From Treponema sp. (GTDB lineage: Bacteria; Spirochaetota; Spirochaetia; Treponematales; Rectinemataceae): a stretch of 12,621 bases of DNA. The position numbers were made by a program, and so were the translations under genes. The notes under the pieces are model-generated. The model had not been told where the DNA came from. It saw nothing but the letters and a program-made list of their open reading frames with translations, and ran no database searches. The stretch covers positions 1 to 12,621 of the forward strand of contig JAFIHQ010000041.1 of assembly GCA_017849315.1 (NCBI GenBank), in the 5' to 3' direction. Positions 1 through 7,211 of the stretch are shown piece by piece (position 1 is the first letter of the stretch; every line of letters begins with the position of its first letter).

Positions 1-741
1 GTTCTCTTTCTGAATATCTTCCAATGCAGTGTGGCTATGCCCATCAATCATGACATCAATCTGAGGAACCGCCTCCGCAATTTGAATCGAGGTGGGATCC
101 GAGGATTTGTCTGTGCCAATATGAGACAGACACACGAGCACGTCATACTGGCCAATAAGGTCGTAGACGACAGCCTTTGCTTCCACAATAGGATCTGAGA
201 AGTAGATGCCCTGAACATTCTTGGGGTCTGTCTTATACGCAGTCTCCGGTGTTGCAAGACCAAAGAAGGCTACACGCACACCACCGATATTCTTAATCAC
301 ATACGGAGTAAAGACGCGTTTACCATCCTTATAGACATTCGCTGCCAGGATCTGAAAATTGGCCATTCTTTCCAATTGCATGAGCCGATCCATGCCATAG
401 TTATAGTCGTGGTTACCGGTCGTCATAAGGCTAAAACCGACCCGGTTCATCACCTCGACAATGCTCATACCCTGGTCAATATTCGCAATCGGCAGTCCAT
501 GGAATGTATCGCCGGCGTCGACAAGGATTGTGTTCGGATTATTGGCCAGCGCCTGATTAAAAGCGGTCGCCACCCTCGCAAGGCCCACTTCAGTTTTGCT
601 CTCTACAATTCGAGCGTGCGTATCGTTCGTGTGCAGGATTGTGAGAGTTACATCGCCCGTTCCATTTTGAGCAAAGACCGTTCCTGGTAATACAACCAGT
701 AATGCTGCGAGCATGAGCGCAAAAGCACCCAGTTTCTTCAT
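1..741 (-). CDS. Secreted 5'-nucleotidase / 2',3'-cyclic phosphodiesterase family protein (3' end outside window)
   Basis: Only the first 247 residues are present; the reading frame is open to the left edge. Residues 1-24 form a signal peptide (MKKL start, hydrophobic core, probable cleavage after VFA), so the enzyme should act outside the cytoplasm. The metallophosphatase domain shows all N-terminal metal motifs of the family: ILHTNDTHAR (35-44; D40, H42), DAGDTFHG (75-82), TGNHDYNYG (108-116), SHIG (206-209) and DGHSHT (233-238). Known members use two metal ions to remove phosphate from nucleotides or open cyclic nucleotides, which supplies nucleosides and phosphate. Full-length relatives have about 500-600 residues with a C-terminal substrate-specificity domain, and that part is missing here, so exact specificity cannot be read. 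The start is supported by AGGAGG six bases upstream (748-753 on the complement) and by a good promoter at 794-822. It is divergent from the ABC transporter operon. Confidence 0.93.
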   Translation of the reverse strand, partial: MKKLGAFALMLAALLVVLPGTVFAQNGTGDVTLTILHTNDTHARIVESKTEVGLARVATAFNQALANNPNTILVDAGDTFHGLPIANIDQGMSIVEVMNRVGFSLMTTGNHDYNYGMDRLMQLERMANFQILAANVYKDGKRVFTPYVIKNIGGVRVAFFGLATPETAYKTDPKNVQGIYFSDPIVEAKAVVYDLIGQYDVLVCLSHIGTDKSSDPTSIQIAEAVPQIDVMIDGHSHTALEDIQKEN

Positions 742-793
742 CGACAACCTCCTCAGATTAGGAAAAATGAATATTTTAGTCGATACAATGCGT

Positions 794-822
794 ATTATAA
801 ACTCCATTGTTCGAGCAGACAA
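794..822 (-). promoter_or_regulatory. Sigma70-type promoter of the 5'-nucleotidase gene
   Basis: Read on the minus strand, a TTGTCT -35 box (817-822) is followed after exactly 17 bases by a perfect TATAAT -10 box (794-799). Transcription should start near 787, giving a leader of about 45 bases that includes the AGGAGG ribosome site at 748-753. A GTCGATA heptamer occurs at 779-785 and again at 839-845, flanking this promoter; whether it is an operator is unknown. Confidence 0.72.
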
Positions 823-900
823 GCAGAATCGCAGTTGTGTCGATATAGCCTGTCGCCATGATGAACATCAAAACATGAACTTCTTATCATTAATTCGCTC

Positions 901-930
901 TTTACTTTTTGATAAAAGTGTTCCTAAAAT
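901..930 (+). promoter_or_regulatory. Candidate promoter of the ABC transporter operon
   Basis: A TTTACT -35-like box (901-906) and a TAAAAT -10-like box (925-930) are separated by 18 bases. They lie just upstream of the strong ribosome site of the binding-protein gene. The predicted start near 937 would give a leader of about 25 bases. Neither hexamer is perfect, so regulated or moderate strength is plausible. Confidence 0.55.
904..919. promoter_or_regulatory. Perfect dyad in promoter spacer, candidate operator
   Basis: ACTTTT (904-909) and AAAAGT (914-919) form a perfect 6-bp inverted repeat around a TGAT centre. It overlaps the end of the -35 box and the spacer of the operon promoter. A protein bound here would block RNA polymerase, which is the usual position of a repressor site. 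TTATCA at 886-891 mirrors TGATAA at 910-915 and could be a second half-site. No regulator gene is in the window. Confidence 0.35.
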
Positions 931-950
931 GAAGACGCGCAGACCATGTT

Positions 951-958
951 AAGGAGGT
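951..958 (+). promoter_or_regulatory. Strong ribosome binding site that sets the binding-protein start
   Basis: AAGGAGGT is an almost complete match to the anti-Shine-Dalgarno sequence. It sits four bases before the ATG at 963. An ATG at 959 directly abuts it and opens another frame, so the site selects 963. Its strength fits a binding protein that must be made in excess. Confidence 0.85.
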
Positions 959-962
959 ATGC

Positions 963-3530
963 ATGAAGAAACTCATGATCGCATCGTTCCTTGTCATGCT
1001 TGTTCTCTCTGGGGTCACTGCTCAGGTAAAGAATGGCCCCATTGTGGACAAAGTCATTTACGATGTCAGGATGGATCAGACTATTGCCATCAAAGACACC
1101 GCAGAAGGCAAGACGGATGTCTTCTTCACTGGCTTGAATACCAAGACCTACAAGGGCATTCAACAGACCGACCTGGATAAACTCTCAACGTATGCGGTTC
1201 CGTCTGGGACTTGGTCGCTGCTATTAAATCCTATTCCCAACAAAGCTCCTTATACCTTCCAGACAAAGGCCGGCAAAACGGTGTTCAATCCACTCGCAAT
1301 CCAGGAAGTGCGCTATGCTCTGAACTGGCTCATCGACAGGAAAAAAATCGTCGACGAAATCCTCCTTGGTGCTGGCGAGCCAATGATCACTGCGCAAACC
1401 CCTGGCCAACCTGGTACCTACAAATTCAATTTGGTACCGGCAAAACTTGGGATGAGCGCGCGTGGAAACGAGAAGAAGGCTTTGGCTGATATCGATGCAG
1501 CGCTTAAAGCTGCGGCGAACCTTCCAGAAAACAAAGGTAAACTTGTCAAATCCGGTCAATTCTGGACTTACAACGGTGAGCCAATCACCGTAAAATTCAT
1601 CATTCGTGTAGACGATCCCACGGGTCGACTCCTGGAAGGCCGCTATATTGCAGACCAGATCGAAAAAGCGGGCATAAAGGTCGAGCGCCTCGAATACGAC
1701 CGCTCTAAGGCCAGTAATCTTGCCTACAACAGCGATCCTGCCAACTGGGAGTGGTCCATGTACACCGAGGGCTGGGGCGCTGGTGCTACCCGTGCATGGT
1801 GGGATGTAACCATCAGCCAGATGTATGCCCCCTACTATGGCTACATGCCTGGTGGACAGATGGAAGGTTTCTGGAACTACGAGAACAAAGAAATCGACCG
1901 CATCGCACAGAAGAACTACAACGGCTGGTTCCTTACCGCCGACGAGTATTGGAACGACAACATCAAAGTGCAGGAAATGGCACTCAAAGAAGCGGTACGT
2001 ATCTACGTCGCAAGCCAGACGCAGTTCTATGTTGCTAATAAGGCTCGCTTTAACAGCAGAATGCTCTACGGCCTTGGCGATGGACTTAATAACTGGTCTA
2101 TCCGCTCGGCAGACGTAAAGCCAGATGCCAATGGACAGAAAACCCTGCGTGTCACGCAGTACTCAGCACGTGGCGGTCTTTTCATGAGTTCGTGGGACCC
2201 TGTGGGCGTTGATGGCTTTAACGATGTATACTCCTCGGCAATCGTAGAAGCGTGCTCCGATCCGTCTACTTTCGAATCGCCCAACTCCGCCAAGGATACG
2301 CCAATGCGCGTAACTTATAGCCTGGCAAACGTAGAAACCAAGGTAAAAGCAGGTGAAGGCGGAAAGCCGGAAGGGCTCATTAAAGTCGATCCTGCCGCTA
2401 TTATCTACAACTCCAAGACCAAGCAGTGGGAATCGGGCGTCGAGTACAAGGATGTCGGTGATGGCAAATACGATTATGTCAAGAACAACAACCTGACTTC
2501 GTATTCAAGATTGAATGACCAGCGCTATATTTACGGCAAATGGCATTCTGGCGCACCAATCACTATTGCGGATGTCATGTATGCCACTGCATTCCCGTAT
2601 GAGTGGGCCAACAAAGATGGCGATAACGATAAATACTATGACGAAAGCTATGCCGCTCAGTATCAGGCATACTTGCCGATTAGCAAAGGTACCGTCTTGA
2701 ATAAGAGTGGATCCTTCACCACGTATTATGATTTCAACTGGCCAATGGACAAAGATAGAGTGGCAGCCAACGGTGCAGTCGGCGTAAAAGCCGGCAACCC
2801 AGGAAGGCAAACCATTGTCTCCTTCGAGATTTATGAAGCCCTGGCCAAATTGGTAGCGGAAGGCTCCAAGTCTGGAACACAGTATTCGTTCGCAAGCGAT
2901 CCTTCGACGACCGAGGTCGATGTTATCAACCCGAAATGCGTTGCAGATATCAAGGCCAAATTGCAGGATTTTGTTGCCAAGAAATATGTGCCAGATTGCA
3001 TTAAGCAGTGGATGACCCCTGCCGAAGCAGTTGCCCGGTACAATGCGGCCATCAAGTTCATCGATACGTATGGCAACGCTTACATTTCTAACGGACCATT
3101 CTTTATCAGCAAGGTTGACTATAACAACAACTACATCGAGCTCACCGCGTTTAGGGATTACCCGTACAAGTCCGACTACTTCCCGAAGTTGTTCAAGACG
3201 ACCATTACCCGCATTGATGACGTAAATGTTCCCGCTACAGCTCAACGGACTGCTGATGCTTCCGTAGACGTAGCAGTTTCTGCAGTCACGTATCCAGATG
3301 ATACGGCAAAAGCAGCAGATTCCAAGGCAAAAGTTACGGTTACCCTCATCATGGCCGATAACAGCGAAAAGACTTACAATGCGGCCTATGTCTCTGCGGG
3401 GAAATTCAAAGCCACAATTCCTGCAAAGGACTTAAGCGCGCTTTCTCCAGGTGCTTACACACTCGTTGTTCAATCAGTGTTCAGCACCGAGGCTCCTGCG
3501 GTTCAGGCTGTATCACTTGCAGTTTTCTGA
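963..3530 (+). CDS. ABC transporter substrate-binding protein, family 5, apparently circularly permuted, with C-terminal Ig-like domain
   Basis: The 855-residue secreted protein should capture the ligand for the importer encoded downstream. Residues 1-20 are a signal peptide (cleavage after VTA); there is no lipobox cysteine. The motif order is unusual. A segment normally in mid-protein (IVDKVIYDVRMDQT, 27-40; EGKTDVFF, 48-55) comes first, then VRYALNWLIDRKKIVDEI (116-133) and a matching C-terminal lobe to about 365 (RYIADQIEKAGIKVERLEYD, 227-246). Features of the canonical mature N-terminus follow: TLRV (394-397), WDPV (411-414), the FHDG..LTADDV equivalent KWHSGAPITIADVMYA (526-541) and the NGPY equivalent ISNGPFFISKV (708-718) ending near YKSDYFPKLF. 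Residues 755-855 look like a beta-rich Ig-like domain. Relatives usually have 500-600 residues. W and Y are abundant at 255-330. Family members bind peptides, nickel or, in many thermophiles, oligosaccharides; the ligand here is unknown. Confidence 0.88.
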   Translation: MKKLMIASFLVMLVLSGVTAQVKNGPIVDKVIYDVRMDQTIAIKDTAEGKTDVFFTGLNTKTYKGIQQTDLDKLSTYAVPSGTWSLLLNPIPNKAPYTFQTKAGKTVFNPLAIQEVRYALNWLIDRKKIVDEILLGAGEPMITAQTPGQPGTYKFNLVPAKLGMSARGNEKKALADIDAALKAAANLPENKGKLVKSGQFWTYNGEPITVKFIIRVDDPTGRLLEGRYIADQIEKAGIKVERLEYDRSKASNLAYNSDPANWEWSMYTEGWGAGATRAWWDVTISQMYAPYYGYMPGGQMEGFWNYENKEIDRIAQKNYNGWFLTADEYWNDNIKVQEMALKEAVRIYVASQTQFYVANKARFNSRMLYGLGDGLNNWSIRSADVKPDANGQKTLRVTQYSARGGLFMSSWDPVGVDGFNDVYSSAIVEACSDPSTFESPNSAKDTPMRVTYSLANVETKVKAGEGGKPEGLIKVDPAAIIYNSKTKQWESGVEYKDVGDGKYDYVKNNNLTSYSRLNDQRYIYGKWHSGAPITIADVMYATAFPYEWANKDGDNDKYYDESYAAQYQAYLPISKGTVLNKSGSFTTYYDFNWPMDKDRVAANGAVGVKAGNPGRQTIVSFEIYEALAKLVAEGSKSGTQYSFASDPSTTEVDVINPKCVADIKAKLQDFVAKKYVPDCIKQWMTPAEAVARYNAAIKFIDTYGNAYISNGPFFISKVDYNNNYIELTAFRDYPYKSDYFPKLFKTTITRIDDVNVPATAQRTADASVDVAVSAVTYPDDTAKAADSKAKVTVTLIMADNSEKTYNAAYVSAGKFKATIPAKDLSALSPGAYTLVVQSVFSTEAPAVQAVSLAVF

Positions 3531-3549
3531 CCAGTTAGCAGGGTTTAGA

Positions 3550-3732
3550 TGTTCTTGATCTAGTGTCCTTGGTGGGTGTGCCAGTAAGAAACGTTTGATA
3601 CCATTTCTACAGGCACACCCTTTTGTTTCTTGTTCTTGCAAGTGTTTTCTCTTTGAGAGTCTCCACCAAGAACAAAATCATCTCAAAATCGAAATTCTTG
3701 GGGACAGGTCGTGAAGGTCATTGAGTCCTTCA
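3550..3732 (+). promoter_or_regulatory. Alternative RNA pairings in the 237-base gap after the binding-protein gene
   Basis: Besides the main hairpin, CTTGGTGG (3568-3575) is the exact complement of CCACCAAG (3663-3670). CAAGAACA (3667-3674) is the exact complement of TGTTCTTG, which occurs at both 3550-3557 and 3631-3638. These pairings share bases with each other, and the first overlaps the 5' base of the terminator stem, so they are mutually exclusive. A further hairpin, TGAAGG/CCTTCA, lies at 3712-3732. Whether they act as a switch or occur by chance is not decided by the sequence. Confidence 0.3.
3574..3637 (+). terminator. Intra-operon hairpin with T-rich tract (partial terminator or mRNA-stabilising hairpin)
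   Basis: GGGTGTGCC (3574-3582) and GGCACACCC (3612-3620) pair perfectly over 9 bp. Inside them GTAAGAAA (3584-3591) pairs with TTTCTAC (3604-3610) with one bulged A, giving a long stem. TTTTGTTTCTTGTTCTT (3621-3637) follows at once, which resembles an intrinsic terminator with an interrupted T run. It lies 44 bases after the binding-protein stop and before the permeases. Such hairpins commonly leave most transcripts ending after the binding-protein gene and protect its mRNA. No convincing new promoter was found between it and the next gene, so read-through is likely. Confidence 0.7.
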
Positions 3733-3757
3733 GGCATTGCTAGTTGTCGCGGAATAC

Positions 3758-3764
3758 AGGTGGT
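3758..3764 (+). promoter_or_regulatory. Ribosome binding site that decides the first permease start
   Basis: AGGTGGT lies three bases before ATG 3768, with its AGGTGG core at a spacing similar to that of the binding-protein gene. The same frame is open upstream to a TTG at 3744, but that codon has no purine-rich site, so 3768 is preferred. Confidence 0.7.
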
Positions 3765-3767
3765 CAT

Positions 3768-4808
3768 ATGTACAAGTGGTTCGCCTTTAAAAGAATACTC
3801 AAAGGTATTTTTACCTACGCAATAATCATTTTCGTCCTTTCGGCACTCTTCAATACGGTGACCGATAAAACCGTGCGTGCAGAAATCGAGGAGCAGGTGC
3901 GGGCCGAATCTTCTCGGCTCAAGAATGTACCTCCCGCTGCGATTCAGCGCTTTCAGGAGCAGCGCCGCATAGACCTGATACAGCTTTACAGACTGGATCG
4001 TCCATTGTTGGAACGCATTTTTTATCAGACATGGAACTCACTTACCTTTAATTTCGGAAAATCGACCATTATCAAATCGTCGCAGGGAGAACGTGACGTG
4101 CTCACCATTGTCGGGGAGGCACTACCACGCTCACTTTTGCTTTTTACCACAGCGACGCTCTTTGAGATAATCATTGGCATAGCTCTGGGCTTGAAGAAGG
4201 CGCAGAAGCCCGGAGGCTCCATGGATAGGATCACTTCGGTCATCACCATGATCGTATATGGCATGCCGACATTCTGGCTCGCCATGATCCTCATCATGTT
4301 CTTTGTTTACAATCTGAAGCTCTTCCCTTCGGCAGGGATGCACACGGTGCCACCTCCCGAAGGAATTATGTATTTTGTGGATCTGCTATGGCATATGGCG
4401 CTGCCCTTGCTCACGCTCCTTCTCATAGGTTTCTGGGGAGTGGCGTATTATGTGCGCAATATCGTGCTCGGTGTTCTGCAGGACGATTACATAATGGCTG
4501 CCCGCGCGCGTGGCATACCCGAACACTCGGTGCTTTTTGGACACACCTTACGAACGGCAGCACCGCCTATTATGACCATGTCGATACTCTCGCTCCTTGC
4601 GTCCATTACTGGCGCGATTATTTTTGAAGGCATCTTCTCCTGGCCAGGGCTCGGGAATCTGTATTGGATCGCTGTTCAGCAAAACGACATTCCGGTTTTG
4701 ATGGGGGACCTCACCATTACGACAGGGATTTATCAGGTTGGTCTGATCATACTGGACCTTACGTACGGCTTTATGGATCCGCGCATCAAAGTGGGGGGTA
4801 AGGCATGA
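3768..4808 (+). CDS. ABC transporter permease, OppB/DppB family
   Basis: The 346-residue inner-membrane protein is one half of the transport channel. Residues 10-30 are the first membrane segment. A long soluble, charged and helical stretch (31-118) faces outward before the core membrane segments, which start near 122. The family signature is clear: SLLLFTTATLFEIIIGIALG (122-141), the ATPase-docking EAA loop at about 239-267 (DDYIMAARARGIPEHSVLFG), EGIFSWPGLG (287-296), and DLTYGFMDPRIK (330-341) near the C-terminus. The outward stretch is about 30 residues longer than in ordinary DppB (around 38-66, mostly charged). ATG 3768 was preferred to TTG 3744 because of the ribosome site at 3758-3764. 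The last four bases overlap the second permease gene (ATGA), indicating translational coupling and one complex. Confidence 0.93.
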   Translation: MYKWFAFKRILKGIFTYAIIIFVLSALFNTVTDKTVRAEIEEQVRAESSRLKNVPPAAIQRFQEQRRIDLIQLYRLDRPLLERIFYQTWNSLTFNFGKSTIIKSSQGERDVLTIVGEALPRSLLLFTTATLFEIIIGIALGLKKAQKPGGSMDRITSVITMIVYGMPTFWLAMILIMFFVYNLKLFPSAGMHTVPPPEGIMYFVDLLWHMALPLLTLLLIGFWGVAYYVRNIVLGVLQDDYIMAARARGIPEHSVLFGHTLRTAAPPIMTMSILSLLASITGAIIFEGIFSWPGLGNLYWIAVQQNDIPVLMGDLTITTGIYQVGLIILDLTYGFMDPRIKVGGKA

Positions 4809-6214
4809 GCACCAATACGACACAGTCCAGGCTTGGAGAATTTTGGGGCGAGTTCAGTAAAGAAAAATCGGGCATTGTTGGGCTCATCCTCCTTGCACTT
4901 TGTGTTTTGGTCGTCATTTTTGAGCCGCTTATCCTTCCCTGGAAGGAAGTGAACAACAAGTGGCGTGATATCGACTATTGGCAAGACAATCCCGCAAGCG
5001 CACCGCCCGAGTGGACTAATTTCTTTTCCAAAACGAAGTCGCCTGTCACACAGCGCCTTACCAAGGCCACCCGCGAAGAGGTCGACTTGGAGGGTGGCGC
5101 CAAAATGGTAACTTATACGCTCGATTACAAATACGAGGCAGACAGGGCGCCGCTCGACGTCATATTTCATATTTCAGGCACGGGCGACATACCGATGGTG
5201 GTTTCCATCGAAAGGCCAGACGGAGTCAAGGTCGATCTCTTCCAACGCTTTGAACAAGGGCTTGCAAACCAGGACATCCGCATTTCGGCGGACAACGATG
5301 GACGCAATTCGGCCTTTGCCTTTGTGAAACGCTACGAGAGCGAAGAGGCACTTGAAGCGTATTCCAGTTCAAGTCTGCGCACAACGGATTTGCTTTTCAA
5401 TACGGCGCAGCAAGGCATGGCGCGTCAATTCAAACCGCTCAAAGGGACTTATAAGCTCATTGCGCAGGCCATGATAATGGACCCTGCAAATATGGATATA
5501 AAAGATCCTTATGTTGTGGTGACAGGATCGGTTTCCGGGCTCCTGGGTACCGATGATTCCAAGCGCGACCTCGCCTCGGGGCTTATTGCGGGCATGAAAT
5601 GGGCGCTTTTGATTGGTTTTTTGACCTCAGTGGTGTCAGTCGTCATTGGCGTGTTGTATGGCATTATCACGGCATATTTTGGCGGCCGGGTGGATTCCGT
5701 CATGATGTTCATCTTCCAGATTGTGAATTCCATACCGGTGTTGCCGGTACTGATTGTCATATCGGCGGTGTTTAAGCCTAACATCTATATGCTGATCCTG
5801 GTCATGGTACTGTTTTTCTGGACGGGCTCCGTGATGACGGTGCGATCCATGGCGCTGCAGATCAAAGAGGAAACCTACATTGAGGCAGCCAAGGCGCTCG
5901 GCGCCAAAAACGGGCGCATAATCTTTAGACACATGGTGCCGCTTCTGATTCCGTACAGTTTTGCGTCCATGGCGCTTTCGGTGCCGAGCGCCATCGTCTA
6001 CGAGTCTTCGGTAAGCCTTTTGGGGCTCGGCGACGCTACGATCGTCACCTGGGGCCAGATTCTGCACGACGCGATGCAGGGAGCGGCGGTTCTGAAAGGT
6101 CTGTGGTGGTGGATTGTGCCGCCTGGCCTCCTTATCGCGATCATGGGCATGATGTTTGCGTTCATCGGCTTTTCGATGGACAAGATACTCCACCCAAAGC
6201 TCCAGACAAGGTGA
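4805..6214 (+). CDS. ABC transporter permease, OppC/DppC family, with large extracytoplasmic insertion
   Basis: The 469-residue membrane protein is the second channel subunit. The first membrane segment is at about 22-44. Residues about 50-245 form a soluble, beta-rich region not found in ordinary DppC proteins of about 300 residues. It ends in GTYKLIAQAMIMDP (214-227) and VVVTGSVSGLLGTDD (237-251). The canonical core then resumes: GTDDSKRDL (248-256, for the usual GTDxxGRD), membrane segments from about 263, the EAA loop EETYIEAAKALGAKNGRIIF (355-374), SVSLLGLGD (402-410) and WGQILHDA (416-423). Topology puts the insertion outside the membrane, facing the binding protein. The start overlaps the first permease gene by four bases. 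The insertion resembles extended permeases I associate with archaeal and thermophile Opp-type systems (from memory, not checked). Stop 6212-6214 lies within the next ribosome site. Confidence 0.92.
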   Translation: MSTNTTQSRLGEFWGEFSKEKSGIVGLILLALCVLVVIFEPLILPWKEVNNKWRDIDYWQDNPASAPPEWTNFFSKTKSPVTQRLTKATREEVDLEGGAKMVTYTLDYKYEADRAPLDVIFHISGTGDIPMVVSIERPDGVKVDLFQRFEQGLANQDIRISADNDGRNSAFAFVKRYESEEALEAYSSSSLRTTDLLFNTAQQGMARQFKPLKGTYKLIAQAMIMDPANMDIKDPYVVVTGSVSGLLGTDDSKRDLASGLIAGMKWALLIGFLTSVVSVVIGVLYGIITAYFGGRVDSVMMFIFQIVNSIPVLPVLIVISAVFKPNIYMLILVMVLFFWTGSVMTVRSMALQIKEETYIEAAKALGAKNGRIIFRHMVPLLIPYSFASMALSVPSAIVYESSVSLLGLGDATIVTWGQILHDAMQGAAVLKGLWWWIVPPGLLIAIMGMMFAFIGFSMDKILHPKLQTR

Positions 6215-6218
6215 ATGT

Positions 6219-7190
6219 ATGGAAAAACTACTCGATGTTCAAAATTTACAGATGCATTACTTTACCTCCAAGGGTGCTGTGCGGGCTATCGACGGCATAG
6301 ACCTTACACTGCTGGCAGGCGAAACGCTGGGCCTCGTGGGCGAATCGGGCTGTGGCAAGACGAGCCTGGGCTCATCCATTTTGCGGATGCCTTCTCCGCC
6401 CGGACGGTACGTATCCGGCAAGATCCTCGTGGAAGGTCGAGATATTATTCCCTTATCTGAAAAGGAAGTGCGAAAAGATATCCGCTGGCAGAAAATCGCG
6501 ATGGTCTTCCAGGGTGCCATGAACTGTCTTACGCCTGTTTACACAATCGGCAAGCAGATGATGGAGACGCTCAATGTGCACAAGGAGGTGCCAAAGGCCG
6601 AAGCAGAGGCGCTCATAAAAGAGTATCTGGGCTATGTGGGCCTTCCTGCCGAGGTGATGACACGTTATCCGCACGAGCTATCGGGCGGTATGAAGCAGCG
6701 CGCGGTCATTGCAACGGCACTATTCTTGCGCCCTTCTGTCGTTATCTTGGACGAGCCAACTACAGCGCTTGATGTCATTGTACAGGCTGAAATTATCAAT
6801 CTGCTCAAGAAGCTGAAAGCCCAGTTTAACCTGTCGTTCATATTCATCACGCACGATTTAGCCCTCGAAGCCGAAGTCGCGGATCGAATTTGTGTTATGT
6901 ATGCCGGCAGAATCGTGGAGATTGGCCCCAATGCCGACATTTTTGGCAAACAGGGCCCCGCTCATCCCTACACTCAACGTCTTCTTGCTGCAACGCCGCG
7001 ACTTTTTAAGAAAGTGGAGAAGTTGCAGTTTATACCGGGGACTCCACCCGATCTCATAGACCCACCAAAAGGCTGCCGATTTAACCCTCGTTGCGATAGG
7101 GCTTTTGCACGGTGCCATGAAGAAGTGCCTCCGCTTGAAGAGGTCGAGCCGGGACATTTCGCTGCCTGCTGGCTAAACAGCCACTCATAA
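6219..7190 (+). CDS. ABC transporter ATP-binding protein, OppD/DppD family
   Basis: The 323-residue cytoplasmic ATPase drives the importer with the following ATPase. Motifs in order: Walker A GESGCGKT (41-48), Q-loop FQGAMNCLTPV (97-107, Q98), signature LSGGMKQ (154-160), Walker B VVILDEP (174-180), D-loop TALD (182-185) and H-loop THD (211-213). The C-terminal oligopeptide-transporter extension follows, with HPYTQRLL (249-256) and four cysteines (C286, C292, C299, C317) in GCRFNPRCDRAFARC and HFAACW. Such cysteines are proposed or shown to hold an iron-sulfur cluster in some relatives. The frame is open further upstream, but ATG 6219 is preceded four bases earlier by AGGTGA (6209-6214), which contains the stop codon of the permease gene. 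The Q-loop reads QGA rather than the common QDP. Confidence 0.94.
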   Translation: MEKLLDVQNLQMHYFTSKGAVRAIDGIDLTLLAGETLGLVGESGCGKTSLGSSILRMPSPPGRYVSGKILVEGRDIIPLSEKEVRKDIRWQKIAMVFQGAMNCLTPVYTIGKQMMETLNVHKEVPKAEAEALIKEYLGYVGLPAEVMTRYPHELSGGMKQRAVIATALFLRPSVVILDEPTTALDVIVQAEIINLLKKLKAQFNLSFIFITHDLALEAEVADRICVMYAGRIVEIGPNADIFGKQGPAHPYTQRLLAATPRLFKKVEKLQFIPGTPPDLIDPPKGCRFNPRCDRAFARCHEEVPPLEEVEPGHFAACWLNSHS

Positions 7191-7211
7191 GGGCACAAGG
7201 AGGTCAAAGCT

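Noticed and set aside
959..1180. ATG at 959 opening a 73-codon frame over the binding-protein start
   Set aside because: It touches the ribosome site with no spacing and overlaps the well-supported 855-residue frame from 963.
2505..3245. 246-codon open frame on the minus strand
   Set aside because: It is antisense to the binding-protein gene, with no family motif or ribosome site.
3653..3681. Internal promoter before the first permease (TTGAGA at 3653-3658)
   Set aside because: The -35-like box is good, but the hexamer at 17 bases (AATCAT) is a poor -10 match.
3744..3767. Upstream TTG start for the first permease
   Set aside because: There is no ribosome site before it, whereas ATG 3768 has AGGTGGT at close spacing and gives a normal positively charged N-terminus.
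6156..6218. Upstream start extending the first ATPase into the permease gene
   Set aside because: The extra 21 residues match nothing in the family, and ATG 6219 has a proper ribosome site and the normal N-terminus MEKLLDVQNL.
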